From Bosea sp. (in: a-proteobacteria) (lineage in GTDB: Bacteria > Pseudomonadota > Alphaproteobacteria > Rhizobiales > Beijerinckiaceae), in assembly GCF_023953965.1 (NCBI RefSeq), contig NZ_JAMLIX010000001.1, positions 1,054,001 to 1,118,000 on the forward strand: a stretch of DNA of 64,000 bases, written 5' to 3'. Below, piece after piece: positions 27,090-35,467 of this stretch (position 1 is its first letter; each line of letters starts with the position of its first letter). The translations under genes were made by a program, and so were the position numbers. The notes beneath the pieces were generated by a model that did not search any database, was not told the origin of the DNA, and was given only the letters and a program-made list of their open reading frames with translations.

Positions 27090-27976
27090 TTCTGATCGTG
27101 TTTCTGGCTCAGTTCTGCTTTCTGAAGCCAGTCGACGACTTCGCGCCCCAGGGCCACGCCGCAGGGCAAGTCACGCCGGCCCGACCGGATCGCCTCGCTC
27201 AGCGCGCCCACGGCATGGCCGAAGACGCGGCTGCGCGAAAATTCCGGCTCCGGCAGGCTGATCGACCGCGTCGGCGAGACGAATCGATAGGAATTCGCGA
27301 TGTCCTCCGGCTTGCTCTGCAGCGAGACCGAGATATCGGCGGTGCCCCCGCGACGGTGCCAGGTCTTCAGGCGGGTGACCCCACCCGTTTCCGCCTCGGC
27401 CTCGACGGCCTCGACCTCGCCCAGCATCGGAATCAGGACGGACAGGACATGGGGCGCGATATCCCAGAGCGCCGCGCCCGGCTCCCGGCGCCATTGCGAA
27501 TTCGCATAGGGGCCGGCCCCGGCCATGGCGCCCGAATGCACCCTGACGAGGGCTTTCGTCCAGGCGTGCCCGCTCTCCCGTTCGATCATGGCGGCGATCT
27601 CGGGGATGAAGCGGCGCATGAAGAACACCAGCGCCACGAGCCGGTTTTCAGTCACTTCCTTTTCGATCAGCCGGGCGCTCGTGAGGTCGCGCGACAGTGG
27701 CTTCTCCACGATCATGTGCCTGCCCGCCCGCGCCGCCTGCAAGGCGAGACCCGCCTGAACGTCCGGCGGCACGGCCATGGTCAGCGCGTCGCATGAAGCG
27801 AGCAGATCCTCGAAGCTCGCGAAAGCCCGGACCCCCTTCTCGGCCGCGATCTCCCGGGCGACGGCGGCATTGCGCCCCCAGATGCCGACGACATCCGCCC
27901 CGGCATCCAGCAGCCCGGGGAGATGCACATGCCGCGCCCAATGGGCCGTGCCGACGACGCCGAAGCGGGGTGCCAT
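27080..27976 (-). CDS. Gfo/Idh/MocA-family oxidoreductase (second copy)
   Basis: 298 aa with N-terminal GVVGTAHWARHVHLPG (NAD-binding loop), WGRN after beta-2, and IVEKPLSRDL carrying the EKP lysine. It is shorter than usual for the family (about 330-380 aa). It is 88 bp upstream of gntR on the same strand, and its last codon lies in the GntR operator, so its own transcript reads through a repressor site. A LacI-type site at 28043 lies upstream of its start. Substrate unknown. Confidence 0.83.
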   Translation of the reverse strand: MAPRFGVVGTAHWARHVHLPGLLDAGADVVGIWGRNAAVAREIAAEKGVRAFASFEDLLASCDALTMAVPPDVQAGLALQAARAGRHMIVEKPLSRDLTSARLIEKEVTENRLVALVFFMRRFIPEIAAMIERESGHAWTKALVRVHSGAMAGAGPYANSQWRREPGAALWDIAPHVLSVLIPMLGEVEAVEAEAETGGVTRLKTWHRRGGTADISVSLQSKPEDIANSYRFVSPTRSISLPEPEFSRSRVFGHAVGALSEAIRSGRRDLPCGVALGREVVDWLQKAELSQKHDQKVV

Positions 27977-28028
27977 GCTGCAAGGTTCCTAGAGCGATGC
28001 CGCGGCCGGGCGCGATCCGCGCCAAGAC

Positions 28029-28056
28029 TTGACAGGGAATGATGTAAGCGCTCTCA
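28029..28056. promoter_or_regulatory. TTGACA hexamer and LacI-type operator in a divergent region
   Basis: TTGACA at 28029-28034 is followed at 28043-28056 by TGTAAGCGCTCTCA (arms TGTAAGC and TGAGAGC around a central CG). It lies in the 222-bp region between the Gfo/Idh gene (minus) and the MmgE/PrpD gene (plus). No clear -10 hexamer at perfect spacing is seen. Confidence 0.5.
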
Positions 28057-28198
28057 TGTTAGAGACCGGCAATGCCGGGCGTCAATCGCTTGTTCGCCTG
28101 CGTCCTGTCGAAGAGCAGCCCTTTGCAGACCAACCGCCGAGGCGAGAGGCAGCATCGCGCCGCGAGAGCGGCCGGCAGGCAGCGATGGAGAGACGGCG

Positions 28199-29572
28199 AT
28201 GACGACGACAGAGCTTGCGAATCGGTATGGCCCGCGCGTCGCCGATCATGCGGCGACCGCGATGAGCCGGCCCCTGCCCGAGGAGGTCCGGGAAAAAGCC
28301 CGGCTTCATCTGCTCGATACGCTCGCCGCGATCGTCTCGGGCGCCCGGCTCGAGGCGGGCATGGCCGGGCAGCGCTATGCGCAGGGGCTGCAGGGTCCGC
28401 CGGTCGCGGCCATCCTCGGCACGGCGTTGCGCGCGCCGCTCGCCGAGGCCGTCCTGGCCAACGGCATGGCCGCCCATGCCGACGAATCCGACGATTCCCA
28501 CGAGGACAGCCAGACGCATCCGGGATGCGGCGTGGTTCCGGCCGCCATCAGCGTCGCCGACGAGTTGGCGAGCTCCGGCGAAGCCCTGCTGCGGTCGGTC
28601 GTGCTGGGGTATGAGATGACGATCCGCTTCGCGCGCGCCTTCGGCAGCGGCATGACGTTCAAGAGCTCGTCGATGTCGAGCCATGCCTATGGCCCGCTGT
28701 TCGGCGCGGGCTATGCCGCCGGCGCGCTGATGGGCTTCGAGGAGCAGGATTTCGCGGCGCTGCTGAACTATCTCGCCCAGGAAGCCTCCGGCCTGACGAC
28801 CTGGCGGCTCGACAAGGCCCATACCCTGAAGAGCTATGTCTTCGCCGGCATGCCGGCGATGAACGGGGCGAAGGCCGCAGCCCTGGTGCGCGCCGGCTTC
28901 ACCGGCGGCGGCGACGCGCTCGATATGAGCGACCGCAACATGCTCGACGCGATCTGCCCGTCGCCGCGCCCCGAGGCCCTGACCGAGGGCCTCGGCACGC
29001 TCTTCACCATTCTGGAAACCGACATCAAGAAATACCCGATCGGCTATCCGATCGCGGCGCCCGTGGCGGCGCTCGAGACGATCATCGCCGAGCATGCGCC
29101 CCGCCCGGCCGACGTCACCGCGATCCGGACTTATTACAACGAGGACTGGTACAAGGTCGTCGGCGACAAGACCCTGATGCCCGACGTCAACATGCGCTAT
29201 TGCCTGGCGATCACCATGCTGGACGGGCGCCTGACCTTCGACGCCTCGCATGACGCGGCCCGGATGCACGATGACGATGTCGTCGCGATGGGGCGCCGGA
29301 TCCAGTTCCTCGGCCCGACGCCGGGGCTCGAACGCTTCGCCGTCGAGGTCGAGGTCGATGCCGGCGGCAGGACCTATCGCGCCTTCCAGGACCGCAACGT
29401 CCTGGGCCGCTTCGAAAACCCGATGACGCGCGCTCAGGTCGAGGCAAAGGCGCTGGAGCTCTTGGTGACGGCGCTTCCGGCCGCGCAGGCGCGCGAGGTC
29501 GTCGCGCTGACCGCGCGGATCGAGGAGCTCCGCGACGTGCGCGAGCTGATACGCGCGATGACGATCCGCTGA
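28199..29572 (+). CDS. MmgE/PrpD family protein
   Basis: A 457-aa protein of the MmgE/PrpD fold: HLLDTLAAIVSG near the N-terminus, NGMAAHADESDDSHEDSQTH-type acidic/His segment around 95, SHAYGPLFGAGYAAG, and KKYPIGYP in the C-terminal domain. Founding members are 2-methylcitrate dehydratases and cis-aconitate decarboxylase relatives, but many paralogues have unknown hydro-lyase or isomerase roles. GGAGAG precedes the ATG. It converges on the second CoA-transferase (16-bp gap). A link to CoA-ester catabolism is inference. Confidence 0.87.
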   Translation: MTTTELANRYGPRVADHAATAMSRPLPEEVREKARLHLLDTLAAIVSGARLEAGMAGQRYAQGLQGPPVAAILGTALRAPLAEAVLANGMAAHADESDDSHEDSQTHPGCGVVPAAISVADELASSGEALLRSVVLGYEMTIRFARAFGSGMTFKSSSMSSHAYGPLFGAGYAAGALMGFEEQDFAALLNYLAQEASGLTTWRLDKAHTLKSYVFAGMPAMNGAKAAALVRAGFTGGGDALDMSDRNMLDAICPSPRPEALTEGLGTLFTILETDIKKYPIGYPIAAPVAALETIIAEHAPRPADVTAIRTYYNEDWYKVVGDKTLMPDVNMRYCLAITMLDGRLTFDASHDAARMHDDDVVAMGRRIQFLGPTPGLERFAVEVEVDAGGRTYRAFQDRNVLGRFENPMTRAQVEAKALELLVTALPAAQAREVVALTARIEELRDVRELIRAMTIR

Positions 29573-29588
29573 CGGCGGGAGGCGCCGC

Positions 29589-31118
29589 TCAGGCCGCGGC
29601 CCAGCCGAACAGCTCCGGGGGCATGATCTTCAGCTCGGGCGCGATCGTGATCGGGAACAGGATCTGGGCGCGGATGTCCTCGTCGAGGCGAATGCCCGGC
29701 GCGATCCGGACCAGGCGGAAACCGTCGCCGTCGACGACGAAGATGCCGCGCTCGGTCACCAGCGTGATCGAGCGACCCTGCGCGAAGGCGCGCGGACCGT
29801 TGAAGGTCACCTGCTCGACCTTCGGAACGAAACGCTTGATCCGCCCTTCCGCCTGGATCGAGACGCCGTCGCGCGAAAAGCTTTCGGCGAGGCCCCCGGT
29901 CGTCAGGGTTCCGCAGAAGATCAGGTTGCGGATGCCGTGGGTGATGTTGATGAAGCCGCCGCTGCCGGGAAGCATGCCTGCGAAACGGCTGACATTGACG
30001 TTGCCGTGCCGGTCGACCTCGCCGAAGGACAAAACCGAGACATCGGCGGCGCCGCCCTCGTAGATCTGGAAGACCTCGTGCTGCTCGAGGATCATCTCGA
30101 CATTGCGCGAGACGCCGCCGACCTGCGGCCAGCCGCCCATCGGCCCCTGCTCGACGCTGAAATAGATGTCGTCGCGCCCCATCAGCCGCGCCGCTTCGGG
30201 CACGTCGTACATCGGTATCCCGGCGCCGAGATTGACCATCGCGCCCTGGGGCAGATCGGCGACCACCGCGCGCGCGATGACGTCGCGCGCCAGACCGCGA
30301 TCGACCGGCGCGGGCAAGGCCTCGCGCCGGGCGCCGGTCAGGATCGGGTCCTGCTCGTCCTCCCAGGCCTCGGGCTGGACGACGACGGCGTCGACGAAGG
30401 CGCCCGGAATCCGGCCCATCCGGGGATGGATCTCGCCGACGGGCACGATGCGGTTGACCTCGGCGATCACCTTGCCGCCGCAGCCGCGCGCCGCCAGCGC
30501 GATCTCGAAGACGCCATGGTCGAAGGCTTCCCGGTCGAAGAAGAGATTGCCGCGCGCGTCGGCCGCGCTCGCCTTGATCAAGGCGACGTCGACCGGAAGG
30601 CGCGGATAGAAGATCATCTCGTGGCCGGCGACCTCGACGATCCGGCTCAAGGGCTCGGCGGCGGCGGCATTGACCCGCCCGGCTTCGTCGCGGGGGTCGA
30701 CATAGGTGCCGAGCCCGACCTCGGTCAAAAGCCCCGGCCGGCCGGCGCCGATCGCGCGCAGCCACTGCACGATCGTCCCCATCGGGAAGTTGTAGGCCGC
30801 CACCTCATTGCCGACGATCGCCTGATTGAGCTCGCGCGTGGCGGAACGGCTGAAACTCGACACGATGATGCGCTTCATCAGCCCGGCTCTCGCGATGCGG
30901 TTGAGGCCGGTGCCCTCGCCGCCCTTGCCGCTGCGGCCGCGCTCGAGCATCGCAACCGCGATGATGGTCAGATCGCGCGGCGATCCGCTTCGCGCGAATT
31001 CCTCCGCCAGCGCCGCGATCAGCGTTTCCGGAACGACGCGGTAGCCCCCGCCGGAAATGGCGACGGTCATGCCGGGCCTGATGACGGAGACGGCCTCGCG
31101 CGCTTCGATGACTTTCAC
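29589..31118 (-). CDS. acyl-CoA:carboxylate CoA-transferase (second copy)
   Basis: 509 aa, a single-chain family I CoA-transferase paralogous to the gene at 616. ISGGGYRVVPE near residue 21 replaces the longer glycine loop; the second lobe holds FSVEQG with Glu323 as the expected catalytic residue, then SFGEVDRHGNVNVSRF, nearly identical to the corresponding segment of the first copy. The start is GTG at 31118 with GAGG upstream. A LacI-type operator lies 35 bp upstream. The pair suggests two different acids, or two isomers, are activated to CoA esters. Confidence 0.87.
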   Translation of the reverse strand: MKVIEAREAVSVIRPGMTVAISGGGYRVVPETLIAALAEEFARSGSPRDLTIIAVAMLERGRSGKGGEGTGLNRIARAGLMKRIIVSSFSRSATRELNQAIVGNEVAAYNFPMGTIVQWLRAIGAGRPGLLTEVGLGTYVDPRDEAGRVNAAAAEPLSRIVEVAGHEMIFYPRLPVDVALIKASAADARGNLFFDREAFDHGVFEIALAARGCGGKVIAEVNRIVPVGEIHPRMGRIPGAFVDAVVVQPEAWEDEQDPILTGARREALPAPVDRGLARDVIARAVVADLPQGAMVNLGAGIPMYDVPEAARLMGRDDIYFSVEQGPMGGWPQVGGVSRNVEMILEQHEVFQIYEGGAADVSVLSFGEVDRHGNVNVSRFAGMLPGSGGFINITHGIRNLIFCGTLTTGGLAESFSRDGVSIQAEGRIKRFVPKVEQVTFNGPRAFAQGRSITLVTERGIFVVDGDGFRLVRIAPGIRLDEDIRAQILFPITIAPELKIMPPELFGWAAA

Positions 31119-31152
31119 TTCGCCTCACCCTTCGGCCTTGTCGCGTCCGCTA

Positions 31153-31166
31153 TGTAACCGCTTACT
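31153..31166. promoter_or_regulatory. LacI-type operator upstream of the second CoA-transferase
   Basis: TGTAACCGCTTACT; arms TGTAACC and AGTAAGC around a central CG. It lies in the 161-bp divergent gap between the CoA-transferase and larE, so it could affect both. Confidence 0.55.
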
Positions 31167-31279
31167 CTTCGGACCCGGAACGGTCAAGAACGCGGTTGAC
31201 CGCGCCGGTTCATTGCGCCTTTCATGAGCCCTATCAGCGCGTGGCGCAGAACGCAGCCACCGTAAGCGGTGCCACTTCC

Positions 31280-32056
31280 ATGACGAACGCAGAGCGATTG
31301 CTCGAAGCCTTGGACCAGCGGGGCCGTATCGCGATCGCCTTGAGCGGCGGCGTCGACAGCATGACGCTGGCGACCGTCGCGCATCGCCGCGCGCGGACGC
31401 CGCCGGCCCTGTTCCATGCGGTGTCGCCGGCGGTGCCGGCGGCGGCCACGGCGCTGGTGCGGCGTTTCGCAGCCGGCGAAGGCTGGGACCTGACCGTTCT
31501 GGACGCGCGGGAGTTCGACGATCCCGCCTATCGCGCCAACCCGGTAAACCGCTGCTATTTCTGTAAGACCAATCTCTACGGGCGAATCCGCTCGGTGACG
31601 GCGCTGACGATCGCCTCGGGCACCAATCTCGACGATCTCGGCGACTTCCGCCCCGGGCTGAAGGCCGCCGACGAGCACGGCGTCATCCATCCTTTCGTGA
31701 TCGCCGGGATCGCGAAGGCGCAGATCCGCGAGCTGGCGCGGCATGAAGGTCTCGGCGATGTCGCCGAGCTGCCGGCCCAGCCCTGCCTGTCGAGCCGCGT
31801 CGAGACCGGCATCGCCATCGATGCGAAAGACCTCGCTTTCATCGAAGCGACGGAGGCGGCGCTTTCCGCGCTGGTCGAGCGCCGGGCGACGCTGCGCTGC
31901 CGGCTGCGCCGGGAGGGCGTGACGATCGAGGTCGAGGACGTGCCGGAGCAGCATCTTCCGGCGATGGAAGCGCTTGCGCGCCGACGCTGCCTTGAGGCCG
32001 GCCGAAGCTTCGCGGGCCTGCGCCCCTATCGCAAATCCTCCGCCTTCATCCGGTGA
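31280..32056 (+). CDS. larE: ATP-dependent sacrificial sulfur transferase LarE
   Basis: The ATG at 31280 gives 258 aa; the in-frame TTG at 31196 adds a non-conserved extension. The PP-loop SGGVDS at 22-27 binds ATP, RCYFCKTNLY at 91-100 is a LarE hallmark, and AQPCLSSR contains Cys169, equivalent to the sacrificial Cys176 of Lactiplantibacillus LarE. LarE adenylates the LarB product and donates sulfur to make the thio-acids of the pincer. With larB and larC in the window the cofactor pathway is complete. Confidence 0.92.
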   Translation: MTNAERLLEALDQRGRIAIALSGGVDSMTLATVAHRRARTPPALFHAVSPAVPAAATALVRRFAAGEGWDLTVLDAREFDDPAYRANPVNRCYFCKTNLYGRIRSVTALTIASGTNLDDLGDFRPGLKAADEHGVIHPFVIAGIAKAQIRELARHEGLGDVAELPAQPCLSSRVETGIAIDAKDLAFIEATEAALSALVERRATLRCRLRREGVTIEVEDVPEQHLPAMEALARRRCLEAGRSFAGLRPYRKSSAFIR

Positions 32057-32062
32057 AGCCGG

Positions 32063-33187
32063 TCAGCCGTGGCTGAGCGGCGAGGTCTCGTCATGCTCGT
32101 GGATGAAATCCATGTCGAGCGCCAGGCCGAGGCCGGGCAGATCCGGCACGTGCATGTAGCCGTCGACCGGGACGGGCGCGTCCTTGAAGAGCTTCGCCGT
32201 GATGTCCTCGAACATCAGCAGACGCTCGAGGAACAAGCCGTTGGGCACCGCGGCGACGAGGTGGAGATGGATGTTCTCCATCGCATGCGGCGCGAATTTC
32301 ACGTTCCAGGCTTCGGTCAGCGCCGCGCATTTCAGCATTTCGGTATATCCGCCGACGCGCGCGCCATCGACCTGGACGATATCGACGGCGTCATGGATCA
32401 GCAGGTCGCGCAGGCCGAACTTGGTGTATTCGTGCTCGCCGGTTCCCAGCGGAATGTCGGTGCCGCGCTTGAAGCGGGCGAGCCCGGGGATGTCGTCGGC
32501 GAAAACCGGCTCCTCGAACAGCATGATGTCGTATTCGCGAATATTGTTCGCGAGCTGGATCGCCGTCGCGGCATCGAAGCAGTTGTTGGCGTCGACCAGC
32601 AGGTCGATGTCGGGGCCGACCGCCTCGCGCACCTTGCGGACGCGCTGGACATCGCGGCGCGGGTTTCGCCCGCCCTCGTAGCCGAGCTTGAACTTGATCG
32701 TCCTGAAGCCGCGCGAGACCATGCCCTTCATCTCCGCGACGAGCTCCTCGTCGGAGTAGGACGTCCAGCCGCCGCTGGCATAGACCGGCACCCTGGTCCG
32801 GTTTCCGCCGAGCAGCCTGTAGAGCGGCAGGCCCGTGATCTTTCCCTTCAGATCCCAGAGCGCGATGTCGACCGCGCTGAGCGCGCAATACATCAAGCCC
32901 TTGCGACCGACGCCGCGCAGATAGTGGAAGAACTCGTGCCAGATCGCGTCCGTCTCGAGCGGATCGCGGCCGATCAGCCGCGGCGCCATGTTGCGGTTGA
33001 TGAGCGCTGAGGTCGCTTCGCCGCCGACCTCGTGATAGGTGATGCCGATGCCTTCGAGACCGCTATCGGTCGTCACGCGGACCACGAGATAGCCAATGGT
33101 TTCGACCTTGCGCGTCGCATCCGCGAAGCCGCCGGTCACCGGCGTCGAGACCAGATGGACGTCGAGCTTCCTGATTCTGTGCTTCAT
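32063..33187 (-). CDS. mandelate racemase/muconate lactonizing enzyme family protein (second copy)
   Basis: From ATG 33187 the protein is 374 aa. Metal ligands appear in LVDANN, LFEEPV and GEHEYT; the second-strand motif is IKFKLG (Lys-x-Lys), unlike the Lys-x-Arg of the copy at 21284, and the His region reads FAPHAMEN. Lys-x-Lys with a His is typical of the mandelate racemase branch of acid-sugar dehydratases and epimerases. It converges on larE with a 6-bp gap. A GntR-type operator lies 78 bp upstream and is shared with the divergent aldo/keto reductase. Confidence 0.87.
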   Translation of the reverse strand: MKHRIRKLDVHLVSTPVTGGFADATRKVETIGYLVVRVTTDSGLEGIGITYHEVGGEATSALINRNMAPRLIGRDPLETDAIWHEFFHYLRGVGRKGLMYCALSAVDIALWDLKGKITGLPLYRLLGGNRTRVPVYASGGWTSYSDEELVAEMKGMVSRGFRTIKFKLGYEGGRNPRRDVQRVRKVREAVGPDIDLLVDANNCFDAATAIQLANNIREYDIMLFEEPVFADDIPGLARFKRGTDIPLGTGEHEYTKFGLRDLLIHDAVDIVQVDGARVGGYTEMLKCAALTEAWNVKFAPHAMENIHLHLVAAVPNGLFLERLLMFEDITAKLFKDAPVPVDGYMHVPDLPGLGLALDMDFIHEHDETSPLSHG

Positions 33188-33226
33188 CGGCCGCCCCGGC
33201 ATGCGTATAGTCGCCAGTTGTATGTA

Positions 33227-33279
33227 TTGACAGATTATCCAGGTCAATCCTTATCGGGATAAGAATATGTCAGACAACT
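33227..33279. promoter_or_regulatory. promoter-like hexamers, inverted repeat and GntR-type operator
   Basis: TTGACA (33227-33232) is followed after 18 bp by TTATCG (33251-33256). CTTATC-GG-GATAAG (33250-33263) is a perfect inverted repeat. Directly after it, ATATGTC-A-GACAACT (33265-33279) repeats the GntR site of 27075. The block sits between the divergent enolase-superfamily gene and the aldo/keto reductase gene. Confidence 0.5.
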
Positions 33280-33358
33280 TTCTTGCTTTCAAAGCATATG
33301 CGGGCCCTATGATGCGTCATCATCGTTCCGAAGCTGCCGCGCGACCGGGAGCCGGCTC

Positions 33359-34222
33359 ATGAAGATTCTGGACGCCCATGGCGCGCGGATTCCGGCCATC
33401 GGCTTCGGCACGGGCTCGCTGCCGGGGCAAGCCTGCATCGAGGCCGTGGGGCAGGCGCTTAAAGCCGGCTACCGGCATCTCGACTGCGCCGCGAGCTACG
33501 GCAATGAGGCGCAGGTCGGGCAGGCGATCAAGGCCTCCGGCCTGCCGCGCGAGGAGCTGTTCCTGACGACGAAGGTCTGGCCCGGGCAGTTCCGCGAAGC
33601 CGACATGATCAAAGCCGCGGAAGCCAGCCTGAAAGCGCTCGGCGTCGACCGGGTCGATCTCTTCCTGCTGCATTGGCCGGATCCCGCCGTCGCTCTCCCG
33701 GACACGATCCGCGCCCTGAACGGAATCGCCCGGCGGGGCCTGACCCGGCATATCGGCGTCTCGAATTTCACGACCGCGTTGCTGGCGCAGGCCTGGGCGG
33801 CGACGGAAGCTCCGCTCGTCGCCAATCAATGCGAATATCACCCGGGCCTCGACCAGAGTGCCGTGATCGCGGCCTGCCGCGGCCGGGGCATGGCCTTCGT
33901 CTCCTACATGCCGCTCGGCCGGTGCGAGGTGCTCGCGCTGCCGCTGCTGGGCGAGATCGGCCGGCGCGTCGGCAAGTCGCCGGCCCAGGTCGCGCTGCGC
34001 TGGCTCCTGCAGCAGGACGGCGTGGCCGCGATCCCCAAGAGCACCGATCCGCAGCGCATGCGCGAGAACCTCGCGCTGTTCGATTTCGTGCTGTCGCCGG
34101 AGGATATGGCGGCGATCTCCGCGCTGGCACGGCCCGACGGGCGGATGATCCCGTTTCCACGGGCACGGCGGCCAGACGGCAGCGTCCAGGAGTTCCGCGA
34201 CCTGGCACCGGTCTGGGATTGA
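33359..34222 (+). CDS. aldo/keto reductase (2,5-diketo-D-gluconate reductase type)
   Basis: 287 aa, a compact AKR5-like enzyme. The tetrad is visible as Asp and Tyr in YRHLDCAASYGNE, Lys in LTTKVWP and His in LLHWPD. The C-terminal AIPKSTDP segment binds NADP phosphate. Relatives reduce keto-sugar acids, which suits the island. It is under the putative GntR-controlled divergent promoter at 33227-33279. Confidence 0.88.
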   Translation: MKILDAHGARIPAIGFGTGSLPGQACIEAVGQALKAGYRHLDCAASYGNEAQVGQAIKASGLPREELFLTTKVWPGQFREADMIKAAEASLKALGVDRVDLFLLHWPDPAVALPDTIRALNGIARRGLTRHIGVSNFTTALLAQAWAATEAPLVANQCEYHPGLDQSAVIAACRGRGMAFVSYMPLGRCEVLALPLLGEIGRRVGKSPAQVALRWLLQQDGVAAIPKSTDPQRMRENLALFDFVLSPEDMAAISALARPDGRMIPFPRARRPDGSVQEFRDLAPVWD

Positions 34223-34257
34223 GGCTGCCTGCCGGCCGGCAAGCGCGTGCTCGGCAA

Positions 34258-34271
34258 TGTAAGCGCGCATC
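34258..34271. promoter_or_regulatory. LacI-type half operator
   Basis: TGTAAGCGCGCATC has a good left arm (TGTAAGC) and central CG, but a poor right arm. It is 101 bp upstream of the related site at 34359, a spacing that could allow looping. Confidence 0.35.
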
Positions 34272-34358
34272 ATCTTGACAGCCGTTTTGACAGTTTCTTT
34301 CGCCGATTTCCACGCGAATTATCCCAGATGCGGCAGGCATCGGCTTTCCCGCGATGCA

Positions 34359-34398
34359 TGTAAGCGGTTGTTGACAACGGTCGACGGGCGCCGATACT
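34359..34398 (+). promoter_or_regulatory. operator-like site and promoter of the DapA-family operon
   Basis: TGTAAGCGGTTGTT (34359-34372) abuts TTGACA at 34371-34376, followed after 16 bp by GATACT (34393-34398). The start codon lies at 34457, leaving a 58-bp leader. Overlap of operator and -35 suggests repression. The right operator arm is weak. Confidence 0.45.
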
Positions 34399-34456
34399 GA
34401 CTTCGTCAGGATCGGCCTCAGCGCGGCAGACGCCGCCTTTCCCAGGGAAAGAAACG

Positions 34457-35422
34457 ATGTCCAACGATTTTACGTCCGGGGTCATCGCAGCGCCGGTTCT
34501 GCCGTTTCACGACGACGGCACCATCGATTGGCCGAGCTATGAAACCTATATCGCGCAAGTGGCCGAAGGCGGCGCGCGGGCGATCGCCATGAACATGGCG
34601 GCCAGCGAAGGCGGTTCCCTGACACCCGACGAGCAGTCGCAGGTCATCCGCCGCACGAAATCCGTTCTCGACGGCGCCTGCCCGGTGATTTCGGGCGTGC
34701 TGTCCGGCTACACGATCGGAGCGGTCGCCACGGCGAAGCGCATGGTCGATGCCGGGGCCGACGGCCTCGTGATCTTCCCGAGCTTGCCGACCTTCATTCC
34801 CAAGCCGATCCCGATCGACATGCTCGTCGAGTTTCATGCCGATATCGCGGCCGCGGTCGATGTGCCCGTCATCGCCTTCCAGACCTCCAATTCGGACTAT
34901 CCGCAGGGGACCCTGACGGAGCTGGCGAAGATCCCGAATCTCGTCGCGGTCAAGGACGCCGCCTTCAGCTTCGAGAAGGCCTCGGCGATCGTCGACGAGG
35001 TCAAGGGGCTGAACGGGCGCATCGCCGTCCTGACCGGCAACGACACCTTCATCCTCGAAAACATGCTGCTGGGTGCGTCAGGCGCGCTGATCGGCTTCGC
35101 CGGGACGGCAACCGCAGCACTGGTGCGGATGCAGGAGCTCGCGGCAAAGGGCGCCATCACGGAAGCCTACGCCATCTGGTTCAAGCTCGGGCCCCTGGCC
35201 CGGCTATGCTGGACGGCACCGCTGCGCGACTATCGGGTGCGGATGAAATACGTGCTGATGCGCCAGGGCATCCTGCCCAATTGCGTCGCCCGCAAGCCGC
35301 AACCCGCGATCACGCAAGCCGACCGCGACGCGATCGACCGCTGCTTCGAAGCGCACGGGCTCGACGATCCGGCCTATCTGCCGGCCGGCCGCAGGCGCGC
35401 GCCGCTGAAGGCCGCGTCCTGA
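34457..35422 (+). CDS. dihydrodipicolinate synthase/N-acetylneuraminate lyase family protein
   Basis: 321 aa, slightly longer than the usual 290-300. The Schiff-base Lys is seen in LVAVKDAAFSF. The normal GTTGE loop reads AASEGG, and the YNxPxRT segment with the proton-shuttling Tyr reads FQTSNSDYP, so the usual Tyr is Phe. The family cleaves or dehydrates 2-keto acids by a Lys imine, for example 2-keto-3-deoxy acids. In this island a 2-keto-3-deoxy aldonate aldolase or dehydratase is the best guess. It heads an operon with the enoyl-CoA hydratase and the ThDP enzyme. Confidence 0.82.
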   Translation: MSNDFTSGVIAAPVLPFHDDGTIDWPSYETYIAQVAEGGARAIAMNMAASEGGSLTPDEQSQVIRRTKSVLDGACPVISGVLSGYTIGAVATAKRMVDAGADGLVIFPSLPTFIPKPIPIDMLVEFHADIAAAVDVPVIAFQTSNSDYPQGTLTELAKIPNLVAVKDAAFSFEKASAIVDEVKGLNGRIAVLTGNDTFILENMLLGASGALIGFAGTATAALVRMQELAAKGAITEAYAIWFKLGPLARLCWTAPLRDYRVRMKYVLMRQGILPNCVARKPQPAITQADRDAIDRCFEAHGLDDPAYLPAGRRRAPLKAAS

Positions 35423-35467
35423 GCGCCTCGCGCCGGCTGGTGACGTCACGACTGGAGACAATGATCG

